Shown: positions 35,640 to 47,427, counted from the first letter of the stretch. The stretch is DNA of 64,000 bases from Enoplosus armatus (GCF_043641665.1 NC_092193.1:21292784-21356783); one strand, 5' to 3'. Notes: a model not told the origin generated them from the sequence alone. Numbers and translations: made by a program.

Positions 35640-36480
35640 ATGGACGCAGGGAGGGAGTACCAACAGAAGGAAACAACGTTAAACAGCCGGTGTTCTCTTT
35701 TGGTACTGTCGGGTCTCAGTGCAGTTTTTGACACTGTAGACCATAGTATCCAAATCGACAGACTCTGGATCAGCCCTGCAGTGGTTCTCCTCTTACCTCT
35801 CCGAGTTTCTCAGTTGCTGTTAGGAACTGTACCTCTTCATCTCAACTCTGTGTTATTGTGTGCCTCAAGGTTGTGTCCTATTCTGCTCGCCTTGTATATG
35901 CCTCTCCTTGGATGGATAATAAGACTCTTTAAATGTATTTCCTAGCACTGCTGTGGAGATGATATTTAATTATACATCAAATTGAAGCCTCATAATGTAG
36001 CCAAACCTCCTACAGCTCAATTGTGACAAAATGCCAGTTTTTATTTCTGCTCCACTCACTCTCGTCCCTGAAGTAATGGAATGGTCTCTGCTTACTTTGC
36101 TCTTCTGCTAAATCCTCCCTACGAAATGTAGGTGTCACGTTGGACCAGGCTCTGACTCTGGAACAAACACTTCAAGGAAATCATTCATTCATGTACGGCC
36201 TCGAATTCATGCTTTTATCTCATTCCGTCTCGACTAGTGTGACGCAGAATCCAGTTCAGGGTTCCTGTGATCAGAGCTCTGCATGGTCGGGCACCTGCCT
36301 ACATTAGAGATCTATTGCAGTCCTATATCGCCGGCAGATCTATAGGGTCCGCTGGTCAGGGTTTGTTGGGTGTTCCTCGCTCCAAGCATAAAACTAAAGG
36401 AGAAGGTGCTTCGGAGGTTGTGGCTCCGAAACTTTGGAACTCTCTCCCTTTGGAACTTAAGAACTGTGGACAAGAAACAT
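35640..36480 (+). mobile_element. L2/CR1-type LINE fragment (degenerate reverse transcriptase)
   Basis: Translation in shifting frames gives LLVLSGLSAVFDTVDHS (the AFDTVDH block of reverse transcriptase) and SPAVVLLL. It continues with CPILLALYMPLLGWIIRLFKC and a relic of the YADD catalytic box (CCGDD near 35955). The C-terminal tail follows: FRVPVIRALHGRAPAYIRDLL, GLLGVPRSKHKTKGEGASE and VVAPKLWNSLPLELK. This order and wording fit the fish L2/Maui group of non-LTR retrotransposons. Many frameshifts, deletions and stops make it inactive, and both ends are undefined. Confidence 0.85.
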
Positions 36481-37314
36481 AACAATGCGCCTGCAAATGC
36501 GGGGAAAAAGACTGTTGACAAGCAACGTAAAGACGTAAACAGTGCAAATTTTAAAATGTTAAAACATATCAGGGTTTTTTTTTATGGGAAAGAAAATGTA
36601 CTTAACTCTCACTAAACCTCAAGGATTCACACAATGAGTGAGTAGCACTGCATGTCAACACAGCTGTGTTACCAGGGTACCATTCAAATTGTTAGAAAGT
36701 TTAGTTCATGCGTTTTCAAAAAACATTGATGTCGCAACCCACAAGTTTTACTCAGTGTTAACAAAAGTCATCTCGATGGAAATCAAATGAAAAAAAGGAT
36801 TGCCAGTGCATCAAACGTGGTTAGTGCTTGTCTCAGTGTCATATTGTAGGTGGCACTAAACGCCACGCAGGGCGCCTGTAGTGTCCCTGCCGAACTCACT
36901 ATCAACTGAAGAGCCTCCTCTGCTGCACCAGCATGTGAATTCAGACATGCGAGTTTACTCTCATTGCTTTGTGGATTGTTTCATAGTAAAAACGGTAGCA
37001 GACGTTTCTCCTGCAGATACCGACAGCTCGAAAATGTGCTGTGCTGCGTTCCCAGTGCCAAAACACTCTACAAAACATGACACTGTCACCTTTTGTGTCT
37101 TTGAGAAACTACTGAAAACTCTGTTTTGTGCTACAAATTATGTTTCGGGTGTGTTTACAAAAACAACTCCTGAATCCTTGGGAAAAAAAAAAAAAAAAGA
37201 CAGAAGAAAAGACAGAAGAAACGATGTTACGAGACGATAGAACAGGAGAGGAGAGAGAATCGGATACAGAAATGAAGATGCAACAGATGATACAAAGAGA
37301 CACACTAATAGACA
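36481..37314. other. intergenic DNA
   Basis: A 119-codon open frame at 36881-37240 has no recognisable family features and runs into an A-rich, GAAAAGACAGAAG-type low-complexity stretch (37184-37225). Nothing else is supported. Confidence 0.5.
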
Positions 37315-37322
37315 CACTACAT

Positions 37323-37923
37323 CATGGGTCACCAACAGGCGGACCACGGTCCGAGTCCGGACCCAGACGCGGTCCTTTACGGACCCGGACCTGTAATCAA
37401 TAAATTATTAAGGGATTTTAAATTTTGACGAGGCGCTTCTATTTTAGCCGGCGCAGCTTTTCTAGTCTGTACGGCGCTGGTTTAGCAGATCAGGAAACTC
37501 ACAGACCAATTGCATGCGTGTTACACCAGCCCACGTGACGCTACTCAGCCAATCAAATCTGTGCATTCCAGCCGATAAACATTGCGACTCTGAATACAGA
37601 CAGACGAGCATATTTATTTTCAAATGCAGCCCTTCTTTTACTTAATGAGAGACGACCATTATACACATCTACAGTATTATATATCCGTAGAGTTCAATGT
37701 TAAGTGACAGTAAATATGGTCAAAATGTTTTTGAATTGTACTTTCTTTATTTGATTTGACAGTCAGGTGTTGATCACATGCAGACGTTGATACAACTGCT
37801 AGGCTACTTCAATATATAATCACACTAAATCACAACGCAAGTCAGACGTTACGATGTTCCGGACCTTTGCTTGAGGACATTTTCTCTAACTGGACCTCTT
37901 CGAACTTTAGTTGAACACCCCTG
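37323..37923. mobile_element. non-autonomous hAT-type transposon
   Basis: The element starts CATGGGTCACCAAC and ends GTTGAACACCCCTG. Reverse-complementing the right end gives CAGGGGTGTTCAAC, a terminal inverted repeat of about 14 bp with few mismatches. It is flanked by CACTACAT (37315-37322) and CTCTACAT (37924-37931), an 8-bp target duplication with one change. Eight-bp duplications and CAGGGGT-type ends are hallmarks of the hAT superfamily. The element is 601 bp with no transposase frame. The subterminal GGACC/GGTCC words resemble Charlie-like fish elements. Confidence 0.88.
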
Positions 37924-37931
37924 CTCTACAT

Positions 37932-39360
37932 CATTGGGAATGACGTACATCACATCTTATGAAAGTGGACTGTTTGTCCAACTGGTTTGTTTGGCATGAA
38001 AAGGAAAAATGGAGAAAACTTAAATTCATCGGTGACGGCGGCCATGAGAGACCAAGTGAAGAAAAAAACAAAACAAAACTTAAAATTAAACTGAAGCACA
38101 CTGGCAGCAAAATGAACACATTCCATTGAGGGTAGGTGAATTAATTCTTTTGGTGGAGCATTAAATTTGATACAAAATGACTGAATGACAAGCACTGAAA
38201 TGCCTTCTCTCTTTAATATTCATCTTGAGTGACGGCAAGCAACACTGTATAAGCCAAACCTTGCTTTAGTCCACCCACACTTGATTTGATACAGAACTCA
38301 TCTTTGTTTTTGTAGCTTAGCATAGTCCCCTAATGCAGCTGACTAGCTAATAGATCAATGTGTTCAACAATTATGAGAGTTGGCGTGTCGGCAGGTTCTC
38401 TCTTGAGCTACGACGGTGTTGAGGTGAAATGGGCCAAATATAAAGAGAGAACACCACAGTAATTTCAGCAGAAATCTTTTTAATGTAAATTGCGATAAAT
38501 GGATGTCATGCAATAAAAAGTTGGAATATTTCATGGTGTGTGCACGTGTGTTCCTGCGCATTGGTGTGTGTGTGTGTAGCTGTGAGTGTGTAGGTGCAAG
38601 CATTTGTCAAACGTTTCGTTAAAAATCAGAACGTCTTTGACAGAAAACGCCAAATGGCAGGGTGGGGGGGGGGGGGGGGGGGGGCTTGGCCCTTGTTCTG
38701 AGGCTCCTTTCCTGTTTTGGAATGGGTCCTGCCTGTCCTCTTGCCATACTGTCTGCAAAGCGTAATTTTAAAAAACGATTGTGCATTCACACCTATGACC
38801 CTCTTTTGTGTCCTCAATTTGTGTGAAACTTCTGTGTAAGTGTGTGTGTGTGGCCCAAAAATAGGAATTTTACACAAAATGCATTTTCAAATTCCAACTT
38901 TTTTATTTGAAAGAGCCTGTCAAAACATTGTTCATCAACATTTTGCTTTGGCGATGAGTGAAATTTGCTATGTCATGCTCACTTACCATACGTAACACAC
39001 ACATTTTACATGACGGCCCGTCTCAGCTGTATCATCAATATGGTGGTAGCTCCCAGTTAGCCAAGAAATGCACTGTATACCTTTTTAATTCAGTTCCTTC
39101 CGAGTATTCACTGCATATTTTGTTTCAGCCTGGACAGACATGGATGTAAACTGCAGCCTGACTGGTTGGCGGAGGCCTACGACAGACGGAGCGGTAATTC
39201 TGGTTTATTTTTCCAGAACGTATTTTGGTCATCTGAATCTGTCATTTAATCATTTATAATTCATCACTGATCATGTCTCATCTCTCTCTCTCTCTGTCGT
39301 ACAGGCTACTGCTTGTGTACTCCACAGCCACCTCTGATCACCAGGCAGTCAGTCACGACC

Positions 39361-39397
<37 letters not shown>

Positions 39398-39399
39398 GG
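37932..39399. other. intergenic DNA without a visible gene
   Basis: It holds a G21 run (38664-38684), short GT runs near 38563-38575 and 38838-38850, and otherwise mixed AT-rich sequence. No recognisable exon. Confidence 0.55.
38664..38684. repeat. poly-G tract, 21 bases
   Basis: An uninterrupted run of 21 G, the second longest in the window. Confidence 0.95.
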
Positions 39400-39403
39400 G
39401 GGG
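39364..39403. repeat. (GT)n microsatellite followed by G9
   Basis: About 15 GT units run directly into nine G. Confidence 0.93.
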
Positions 39404-39417
39404 CCAAAAATGCCAGG

Positions 39418-39680
39418 GTCGATTTTCCCAATCTGAGGGGAGCGATGTACCGTTTTACGGCCGGTTACCGTGGCCTCAGACCTGGCGGCGTTGTTTCACA
39501 CTCAGCTGTAAACAGTGTGTGCACTGGAGGTCATGGTCTAGCAGAACTACATCATCTGCAAAGAGATCCATCAGGCCATCATACTGGGCACTCTTCACAC
39601 CTCGGGTGAGCCTTTGGGTTAAGGAAAGTGGTTCATTGCTCCTGAACTTAATCACCCGTTTTAAGATGGCCCCCGGGATG
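39418..39680 (-). mobile_element. RTE-type LINE fragment (reverse transcriptase scrap)
   Basis: On the minus strand, from about 39575 downward, the sequence reads LFADDVVLLDHDLQC, which contains the FADD form of the reverse-transcriptase catalytic box. It continues GCTGAGTGTGAAAC, TCTGAGGCCACGGTAACC and similar words that align, with deletions, to the usual fish RTE continuation (DLQ...AAECE...SEAMV). Stops follow shortly. Only a short relic is present and its boundaries are uncertain. Confidence 0.6.
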
Positions 39681-39836
39681 CCATACTAGCCCATGGATGT
39701 GGACTGTCTTTGCTCTCGTGGACACAAAAAGTGCGGGGTCTTTGATGATTGGACCCCATCACGCCGTCATCATTTTAAGCGGTAGCCATGCCATGAGCTG
39801 TACAGGAAGACCCCCTGACACTGCGACGGCAGCCGA

Positions 39837-39857
39837 CAGCAGCAGCAGCAGCAGCAG
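39837..39857. repeat. (CAG)n run
   Basis: Seven CAG-type units, just upstream of a promoter-like stretch. Confidence 0.9.
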
Positions 39858-39880
39858 AGAGAGGAACAGTTTTAAAGTTT

Positions 39881-39990
39881 GACGGCGACGAGATGATTGG
39901 CTCACGGGGGCCGCGGCAGCTGTGGAGTGAACGCCCTCAGCTGATTGAGTCGGAGGCGGTAAAAGGAAGAGAGAGACTTCCCCGACTTCC
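39881..39990 (+). promoter_or_regulatory. possible core-promoter-like stretch
   Basis: An inverted CCAAT box (GATTGG, 39895-39900) is followed by a GC-rich segment (GGGGGCCGCGGCAGC), a second GATTG (39943-39947), a TATA-like GGTAAAAGG (39959-39967) and a pyrimidine-rich segment (CTTCCCCGACTTCCTTCC). The spacing fits a polymerase II core promoter, but no downstream gene is recognised. It could belong to a mobile element or be chance. Confidence 0.2.
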
Positions 39991-40950
39991 TTCCTTAACT
40001 TTCGCTAAGCTCCATCCTTCATGAATAATATTGTCTTTTTCGGTCTGCATAAGTGGAAATGAATAAGTGGAAATGAACTTCAGTAATAGCTCTTATTGTG
40101 CCGTGACTTTTTAACGTCCAATGCTTTAAATGGGCGGTGAACAAAATCACAGCAGGTGTGAACTTCTAATGTATTCCCCAGGGGGATGTCTCCAATTTGT
40201 CATTCTAAGAGCCCCCTCTGCAATCAATTTCAAGGTGAGATCTCAGCGTGAGACAAAGGTCCATTCCTTTTAATATGGTTTAACTTTGACACAACCAAGA
40301 GGAGGAGGGTGAATTACGCTCTCACTGTGCCGTCACAAATCAGTCTGCCTGCGACGCTAAACAGCCAGAACAGAAATGTACCTGCCCACATCTTAGTCCT
40401 GAACTATATGACTGTGTAGCTCACGTACGGCTCCTGTTGGATCTTCGCGTGATGAGTTTCTGTGCATGTGTACAACTCTCTACTACAAATAAGGGCTCAA
40501 ATAAAACAAGGCTCCAGTTTATCCACACAGCCTGTCCCCTTATTAATTGCCAGTGAAGCAGCTCCAGACTTTGTTTACTGGCGCTGTTAGCTTTTTTTTT
40601 TTTTTTTTGGCTCTCTAGTTTCTGTCTTTGGGAGAGACTTGTATGTGCTCACAGATATTGATTGAACTGTCTCAAGATCAGCTGAACCATACGGATGAAC
40701 TGCTTAGGGGGAAAAACGTATGATCCCACAGATCAGAAAAGAGGAAGATGAATCCAATTCACAAGGCCTCTGCAGCCCCAGTGTCTGATTCACTGTAACA
40801 CAGGTACATCTGTGAGCCCATGTGCAAGAAAAAAAGCCAACTCACTCTGCAGGGAGGACATGTTCCAGACATAAAACCTATATGTGTAGTATGTCTACAT
40901 GTTAAGTGGCCCAAAGGATCTCATATGAAGTCAACATTTCAAACAAAGGT

Positions 40951-40973
40951 AAAAAAAAAAAAAAAAAAAAAAA
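40951..40973. repeat. poly-A tract, 23 bases
   Basis: An uninterrupted A run. It could be a retroposon tail, but no retroposon body is recognised next to it. Confidence 0.9.
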
Positions 40974-41059
40974 GATCGGAATCATCTGGCTCATGAAAAG
41001 GTTTAGTCTTCGCTGTCTCAAATGACCCATCACGTGTTTTCTGATAAGGGCAGTGCTAC

Positions 41060-41170
41060 CGCCAAGCACAACATTTTGTGCATTCCAATATCTCGAATCA
41101 TCATGAAGATATTTCACTGGAGTGAAAACATTGACCTGCTAGTGGTGCTCGATGAAGAGTCAGACGCACT
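41060..41170. repeat. fragment of the GTGGCGCTAGA-type interspersed repeat
   Basis: It contains ATGAAGATATTTCACTGGAG and TTGACCTGCTAGTGGTGCTC followed by GATGAAGAGTCAG. The same wording occurs at 61540-61800 (GACCTGATGGTGGCGCTAGA, GGAAAAGTCAG). The family is one I recognise from teleost genomes. Confidence 0.6.
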
Positions 41171-42474
41171 TATTATTTTATTATTCTACGTGGGCAGCAG
41201 CCGGGTCCAGCAGAAGAGATGGACGATGGACTCAACGGCGATACATTTCCCGCAAGAGGGGGATGTCGGGGATCACAATGGAAAACTGGTGAGACTACTT
41301 CGGGAAAAAAGTTTAGGATCACTCGTCAGGATCGGTACAAACCCAAAAAAAGGAGCAATGCGTCACACATAAGGCTACAATCTGAACGGCAATTAACACA
41401 TTTTGTGATTACTCGACCGGAAAAGTACAGCGTTAAGAGTGATTACACCCACGCGCAATCACTCCTGTCCACGTGTGGGCGTTTTTTTCCTGCGTCTCTG
41501 TGCATAGCCATCACTGCTAACGACACGGTCCTAAATCAGACTTGGATGAAACTTCGCCGGCAGACATCATGGATGATCACGTCGAACGCGAGAATAACAG
41601 TGTGAACTTGGCTGAGGCTTGACTGCCGTGGTCAGGGTACTCACAAACAACACAGTACCTGTGTGTGTTTCTCAATGGGTCCTCACCTCCAGCAAGCTAC
41701 TACGAACTAATCGTTCAAATTATTCTTTTGTGCCAATTTATCCTCAAGTTCGTTATGTGTTCAGACTGTAGTCTGCTGTGGCGCACACTACAGCAACAGC
41801 AACGGCTCTTTCTGGCTAGTTGCCATCCTCAGCCCACTCATGCTCCCATACATTACCAGCCCAAATACACACTGTGTGATAGCTATCATATGGGAAGGAT
41901 ACATTTCTCTAAAACATACCTTGAGGGGGCACTGCCTGCTGACCGCATTTCGCTGTAGGGAACATTGGTTTCTGTTGTGATGAAGAATGTGTGGCATCAA
42001 TCTCCAAGCCGGCTGCTGCTCCTGGGCAGCAGCGGCAGCGAGTTGTATGAGACCAGATGATGTTGAGTGTTTCTGTGTTTTGATCAAACGCATTAACTTC
42101 ACATTCTGCCACCTGAACCCATTAGCACGCAGCGGTGTTCTTTCTTAGCATTGCAGTGTTTTTTTAAAAAATTCAGTTCACAATGGAAATATACTCGGCA
42201 GTGATAATCTGGCAAGAACAGAACTGTGCCACATGTAGCGACGCAGGTGAAAAAGGAAGCCACGATGAAGAAAAGAAACACTTGTGTGCAGTCAGTGAAA
42301 CTCGTTCTTTGGCCCAAACAAAAGGTAGGAGCTGGGAGCGACTCCACCTGCGAACTTCTCTGGTTGCCGTCTTTGTTTGGTTCAAGATATACACTTTGTT
42401 TTCCTTTTTGCGAAATGTGTCAAAATTCAAAAATTAGCCGGACAACAACAAAGATTGGATACGTCTTTTGCGCA
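41171..42474. other. intergenic DNA without a supported gene
   Basis: Open frames of up to 128 codons (41219-41605) show no family motifs. Nothing else is supported. Confidence 0.5.
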
Positions 42475-43008
42475 TACAGTGCTTAACAAATGTATTAGAC
42501 CCCCACCCAGTGTAAGGTGTTTGCCCCCGCTGCCCTAAATGAACAGTATTGCTGATGTCTCTGTGATGGTTAATCCACCAGTATGTGCAAGCAAAGCTCT
42601 TTAATCAAGATGATATCTTCAATGCTGAAATATAATTATTGTTGTTATCCATGAATTCTCAAATTTACTGTTTTACAAAAAAAGCTGAAAAAAATAGTAA
42701 AGCACATTATTATTTTTTGATTGAGATGCCAAATTACAGTTATTTACTTGCACTCCTGAACAGACACATTTGTTTTAGTGGTTGCAAAGAATGCAAGCTG
42801 TTATCAGGGCCAAAGGAGGTCGTACAGAATATTAAGATTTTTGGTTAATATATGTGAATAAGGACTATTTAGTTGTTCCAGTTTGTTATTTGCCCAATAA
42901 ATAACAATACAATTTTTAGTTTGAAACAGGTTTTTGACAGATTTCTCAAATATTTGTGTTTTCTCATTTTTATGACCAGGTGGTCTAATAAATTTCTTAA
43001 GCACTGTA
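42475..43008 (+). mobile_element. internally deleted Tc1-like transposon
   Basis: The ends form an inverted repeat of about 28 bp. The left begins TACAGTGCTTAACAAATG and the reverse-complemented right begins TACAGTGCTTAAGAAATT; both continue TATTAGACC. TA dinucleotides sit at 42475-42476 and 43007-43008, as expected for TA target sites. Near 42796-42837 the plus strand reads QAVIRAKGGRTEY and stop, which matches the C-terminal tail of a Tc1-like transposase. The 534-bp element is therefore a deletion derivative that kept its ends and the last coding stretch. Confidence 0.9.
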
Positions 43009-43288
43009 TGTTAACCCGAGATCGACTGGTAGATTACAAGAAGGGATCATCAATGTATAGGGTCCATAGCTTCCTCTGAATCGTTCTCCTTCACTGGGGT
43101 GAAACATATACGACGGCTATCGATGTCTACATAAAGGAGGAGGAGCAAAGGCACGCGAGGGAAAACAACAAATATATTATTCATTCATTGCCATCGAGAG
43201 AAGATGGGCTCTTCTGTCTTCTGTGATTGCCACTGAAGTCTGGCACTTGGCGCTTGTGCTCTCAGGAACTTGGCAGCTGGTCTTCCGG

Positions 43289-43319
<31 letters not shown>
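43289..43319. repeat. (CAT)n microsatellite
   Basis: About ten uninterrupted CAT triplets. The open frame through it is poly-His (or poly-Asp on the other strand) and not a credible gene. Confidence 0.95.
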
Positions 43320-43504
43320 TGAATGGAAACAACGGTAACACGAATTCAGATGACTGTCGGTACACAGAGTTGTGTCACTTCCCAGGCTGCACTGAGACAC
43401 ACGCATACATTTGCACTGAAGACTTAACCGTGTATGTATATATGTATAAATGTATGTGTGTACATGCATGGCAACCTGAACAGGTCGCCAGTCCGTCTCA
43501 GGGC

Positions 43505-43506
<2 letters not shown>

Positions 43507-43539
<33 letters not shown>
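43507..43539. repeat. (AC)n microsatellite
   Basis: About 16 AC units. Confidence 0.95.
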
Positions 43540-43542
<3 letters not shown>

Positions 43543-43895
43543 AAACACATTCAAACTTACTGACAGTTTGAAATCAAATCAAATACTTAATTTGATTTGG
43601 CTTTCTTCCTCTTGTCTTTGTAGCTACCTGCTGATATACAATGGAGACATACAGATTGATTTACCCCAACTCTTCCCTTTTGGTCCCCCCCCCCGCACCC
43701 CCCACCCCAAGCGCCAGCCTTCGCATAATCACCCTCGTGTCCATGAAGCCCTTGCAAGAGCACATTTGCCAAGAATGTAAAAAAACAATGCTTTTCCAAT
43801 GTCTCTGTTGTTTTCTTTACTCTCCGCTACTTGTTGTCTTAACTCTACCCTACTCTCTGAGAGGCAAATAGATTTGTCCTCGGAGCAGGAGGATT

Positions 43896-43917
43896 GGGGG
43901 GGGGGGGGGGGGGGGGG
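43896..43917. repeat. poly-G tract, 22 bases
   Basis: An uninterrupted run of 22 G, the longest in the window. Confidence 0.95.
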
Positions 43918-44729
43918 TCATGTTAAAATGTCGTGTCGACATTGTAGATGGATGCCTTTTGGTTCTCCTTGACCTTCAAAGTTGCTCTGGTGTAGCTACA
44001 GACGGAGACTCATTGAGAAGGGTTATGAGAAGCTAATGAGGACATTTTCTGCAGAACTGAGATCTAGCTACAAAAAAAAAAACAAAAAAAAAACATAACG
44101 TGACTGCAGAGTAATTGTACGATAAACGTTGTGTTGTTCAGTCAGCAGCCTCATTAGGGCTTTTCCCTCATAAATCCAGAAATGTTAGTTCCCACAGCTT
44201 TGTCCTGTCTGGCTGTGAATAAAGTTGTAAAGTGCATTTTAGGATTACCACCCTGCACCAGAAAATGATTTTACAACATGAATGATGGTTTGAAAAGACT
44301 GACGTGCATGGCTAAAATGACAAATGACACATGACTCATGTGACATGACTCATTTGTACCATTTTGTTCTCTTCAGATTGAAAGAAAATCAGCTTCAATG
44401 TTGTATTTTTTTTAAGATCTAAAGCCACACAGAAATATCAGAGTCTGTCGGGAGCAAATGTTCTGCTACGTAATATCAGGGGACACACAGTACAGCAGGT
44501 AACTAGAAGGAAAGTAACTCGTGCAGCCTTCTATATTTTTTAGCATCAAACCTCCACAGCTGCCTCTATGAGTCAGCCTTGGAAATCTGTTTGTGTGTCT
44601 ATTTCAAACTCTGCATCATCTTGCAGAGATGGGCCTGAGACGTGGTGTGTTTCAGGCCCACACCATTTTCAAGGCCGCTTAGATTTTGTGGTTGGAGTGG
44701 ATGCACTGCTTTGATGTGAAATAGCTAGC

Positions 44730-44750
44730 CACACACACACACACACACAC
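44730..44750. repeat. (AC)n microsatellite
   Basis: About ten AC units. Confidence 0.9.
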
Positions 44751-44824
44751 TTCTGTCCTTTTTCAATGCATTAGCTGTACACTCCGGTCCATATCTGAGC
44801 AGCAGTTCTCACCGTATCTATGGA

Positions 44825-44970
44825 TACAGTGCATTAGCTTTAGCTTTACTTAAGTAAAAGTACCAGTGCAACAATGTCAAAATATTTTATAACTCCTGCA
44901 TTCAAAATCCTACTTCAGTGAAAGTACGAAAGTACTATCAGCAAAGTATCAAAAGTTACTGTTGTAGTTG
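44825..44970. repeat. interspersed teleost repeat (ACTTAAGTAAAAGTA type)
   Basis: The words ACTTAAGTAAAAGTACCAG, CTCCTGCATTCAAAATCCTA, CTTCAGTGAAAGTAC, GAAAGTACTATCAGCAAAGT and ATCAAAAGTTACTG follow in the order I know from a very common fish repeat. It is non-coding. Confidence 0.65.
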
Positions 44971-45284
44971 AGCAAGGTGTGCAGCTACTGTAGTTTTAAA
45001 CAGATATCAGAATCAGAAATTCAGAAATGAACCACTTACATATACGGTTAAGTGGTCCAGCCCAGGTGTCAGTCAATCTGAGGGGTCGTGAGACGATTAA
45101 TGGGAGAACAAAAAAGGACAAACAAAGTTTTGCTGCACAAAGTTTTTCGTTTTTGGACTTTTCTCTAATCTTTGCTTTTGGTGAAGTATTTATATTTCAT
45201 CTATTTTGGCCTCAAACTGTTATTTAAATGAAACCATCTCGTTTTTTTTTTTACGTAGAATCTTACCTCAAAGTACCTCAATCA

Positions 45285-45445
45285 ATCAATTCATTTGTCA
45301 CATGCAATCATACAAAGGTGCAACTATTGCGAAATACAATCCGGACAGTTGCTTCAGTCTATTAAAAAGAGTTTAAAAGTAATAATAATGATAATAATAT
45401 ATGTGCATGATCAGTTCTAAGTGTAAAAAAAAAAAAAAAAAAAAG
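45285..45445. repeat. probable retroposon tail (TTTGTCACATGCAATCATAC type) with poly-A
   Basis: The words CATTTGTCACATGCAATCAT, GGTGCAACTATTGCGAAATAC and AATAATAATGATAATAATAT, followed by a poly-A run (45427-45444), resemble the 3' end of a fish non-LTR retroposon. The body of the element is not recognisable. Confidence 0.4.
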
Positions 45446-45787
45446 AAGTTAGAACTGAAGAAACTTTCAATCCTGCATACCCAGCCGAGTGGGGGTGTGT
45501 GATGATGTTATCACCCTGCCGCCTGCAGAGAGGGGGAGAAAAGCTGATTCAAGCCGAATACATTTCAATTGTTCAACGAACCTTTCATGTATAAAGAACT
45601 TGATCATTGTGTGGTTTGTGTGTGTGTGTGTGACGTATGATGGCCACTGTGCACAAGTCAAGGACTTTGTTTTGTTCCTATTTATATTGAGGCCTATGCT
45701 ACATATTGTGGGGGGCCGCCTTAATTTAAGTGGCTGTGTAACGCTACGCACACAGCGACTGCACAGCCGGTTGTCACTTGTCTTGAC

Positions 45788-45812
45788 TTTTTTTTTTTTT
45801 TTTTTTTTTTTT
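45788..45812. repeat. poly-T tract, 25 bases
   Basis: An uninterrupted T run. It could be the reverse-strand tail of a retroposon, but no body is recognised. Confidence 0.92.
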
Positions 45813-46231
45813 GCACCACGTCCATGCGGTTGCCAGAGCACCGGCCCCAGCTGAGATAAAAGCAGCTGCCCTTTCCTCTGTTGTCGGCAATTTGCGAGCT
45901 GTCTCAGACGGCTCATTTTGCCATTTTCAAAAGTACAGAAAAGCGCATGTTGCAGCCCAACTTGACAACCCCAAGCACCCCCCCCACCCAACCCCCCCAC
46001 CCCCACACCCCCACCCAGGTTTCTATAACAATGCAAATAGAGCAGAGGGCAGAAGGTGAAGTGGTGGGTATGCGAAGTGTCTCTGAGAAAGTGCGATCAC
46101 GTCCAGTGTGGACTAGATGTGGACTGGAGAGACACTCTCTGCGCGTACTGGGTGCAAATGTAATCCATCTAAATGATATCCAGACACGTGCCAAAGCAAC
46201 TCTGAGGCCTCTAGTTTCTAGTGAATTCACA

Positions 46232-46255
46232 ACACACACACACACACACACACAC
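46232..46255. repeat. (AC)n microsatellite
   Basis: About 12 AC units. Confidence 0.9.
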
Positions 46256-47396
46256 CTAGCGTGGTGGGACTGACTGGCACAACAGCAGCATTCGGTTAAG
46301 ACTGTACAAATTCAGATTTTAAGAAGGTAAAAGGTAGCGTGACCATTGTTGTAGTGCAGTCAGTGTTGATGGTACAGATCAGGGTAGCAAGTGACTTTGA
46401 CACATGGGACGCATGTTAGTTTTACCGTTTCCCACCAACGCACGCGTTGATTTCTTTAAACCGCGGCCGCGATCGCTCCCGAAGTTCATCACAGTCCAAA
46501 CCACGAGCCGAAACCTTAAAGCTGCGCTAATGAATATTATATCCGGCCATCTATTATTTACACCATCTCATTCTGTAAAAGGGGCCAGAACCTTGTACGT
46601 GCAAAAAGGTTGGACCCGACATTCTTCATTTCGGGTCATTGTACAGCAGGCGCCCGCACTAAAAAAAAACGAAACGAGAAATCACTTTTTTTCCGTGTCT
46701 CCTTTTAATAGCTCAAAAATGAAACCGAACGTAGAGGCAATCTGACCCCCCCCCCCCTTCTTGCCGATAGAAACATAAAGCATCCATCCATATAAAGTCT
46801 CGGCGTTATGGAGAAAATAATGAAAAAGGGCAGTAAGTTATAAGTCAGCCCACACAATACCATAAAATGAGGATGAGGGATTTTTATTTGAGATATAGAT
46901 TTATATTATTCATAGGCCAAAAAGGGCAGGAAAAACTTAAACAACCACCTTCGGTTCATATTTGGTGAATCTTAAGTTACAACCGTATAAGTCGCCGCAC
47001 AGGCCTGTTACAAATGGCCCGCAGTCCAATGAATGAAACGCTCGCGTTTATCAGCCACCACGACCCTCTTTCATTTTGATAAATGTCCCTTTTATTACAG
47101 CTAACCGTCCCGGTAGACTCCAGTCCCTGACACGTAAGCCGTGTGTAGCATCATCCCTGCGAGGGTCTTTTTTTTTTTTCTTTTCTGCTCTTCACATTTT
47201 CAGATTCATAACTTGTGTCGTTTGCGGCCCTCTGTTCAGCATTGCATGTAATATACTGTGCTGTTTATGGCCGCTCAGTAAAATAGAAAAATGAAAGCGT
47301 CGCCTGTTGGATTACTGCCGGCCCAGAACAGAAAACAGATATTGTTCCACCCGTGCTCACTCTGAGAACATGATATTGTCATTTTTATGACTTTTC

Positions 47397-47427
<31 letters not shown>

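Larger units (their letters stand above)
43009..44824. other. intergenic DNA with several simple repeats
   Basis: It contains a CAT run, CA runs, a G22 tract and a C10 tract (43685-43694). The part 43465-43560 (CAACCTGAACAGGTCGCCAG, then CGTCTCAGGGCTAACAC and a CA run) resembles a common fish repeat tail. No gene is seen. Confidence 0.5.

Noticed and set aside
45467..46036. 189-codon open frame on the minus strand
   Set aside because: It runs through poly-T and C-rich tracts (poly-Lys, poly-Gly) and is not a credible protein.
46463..46476. Cluster of rare restriction sites (NotI and AsiSI overlap) suggesting vector sequence
   Set aside because: The surrounding DNA is ordinary genomic sequence with no vector or linker similarity; the cluster is chance GC-rich sequence.
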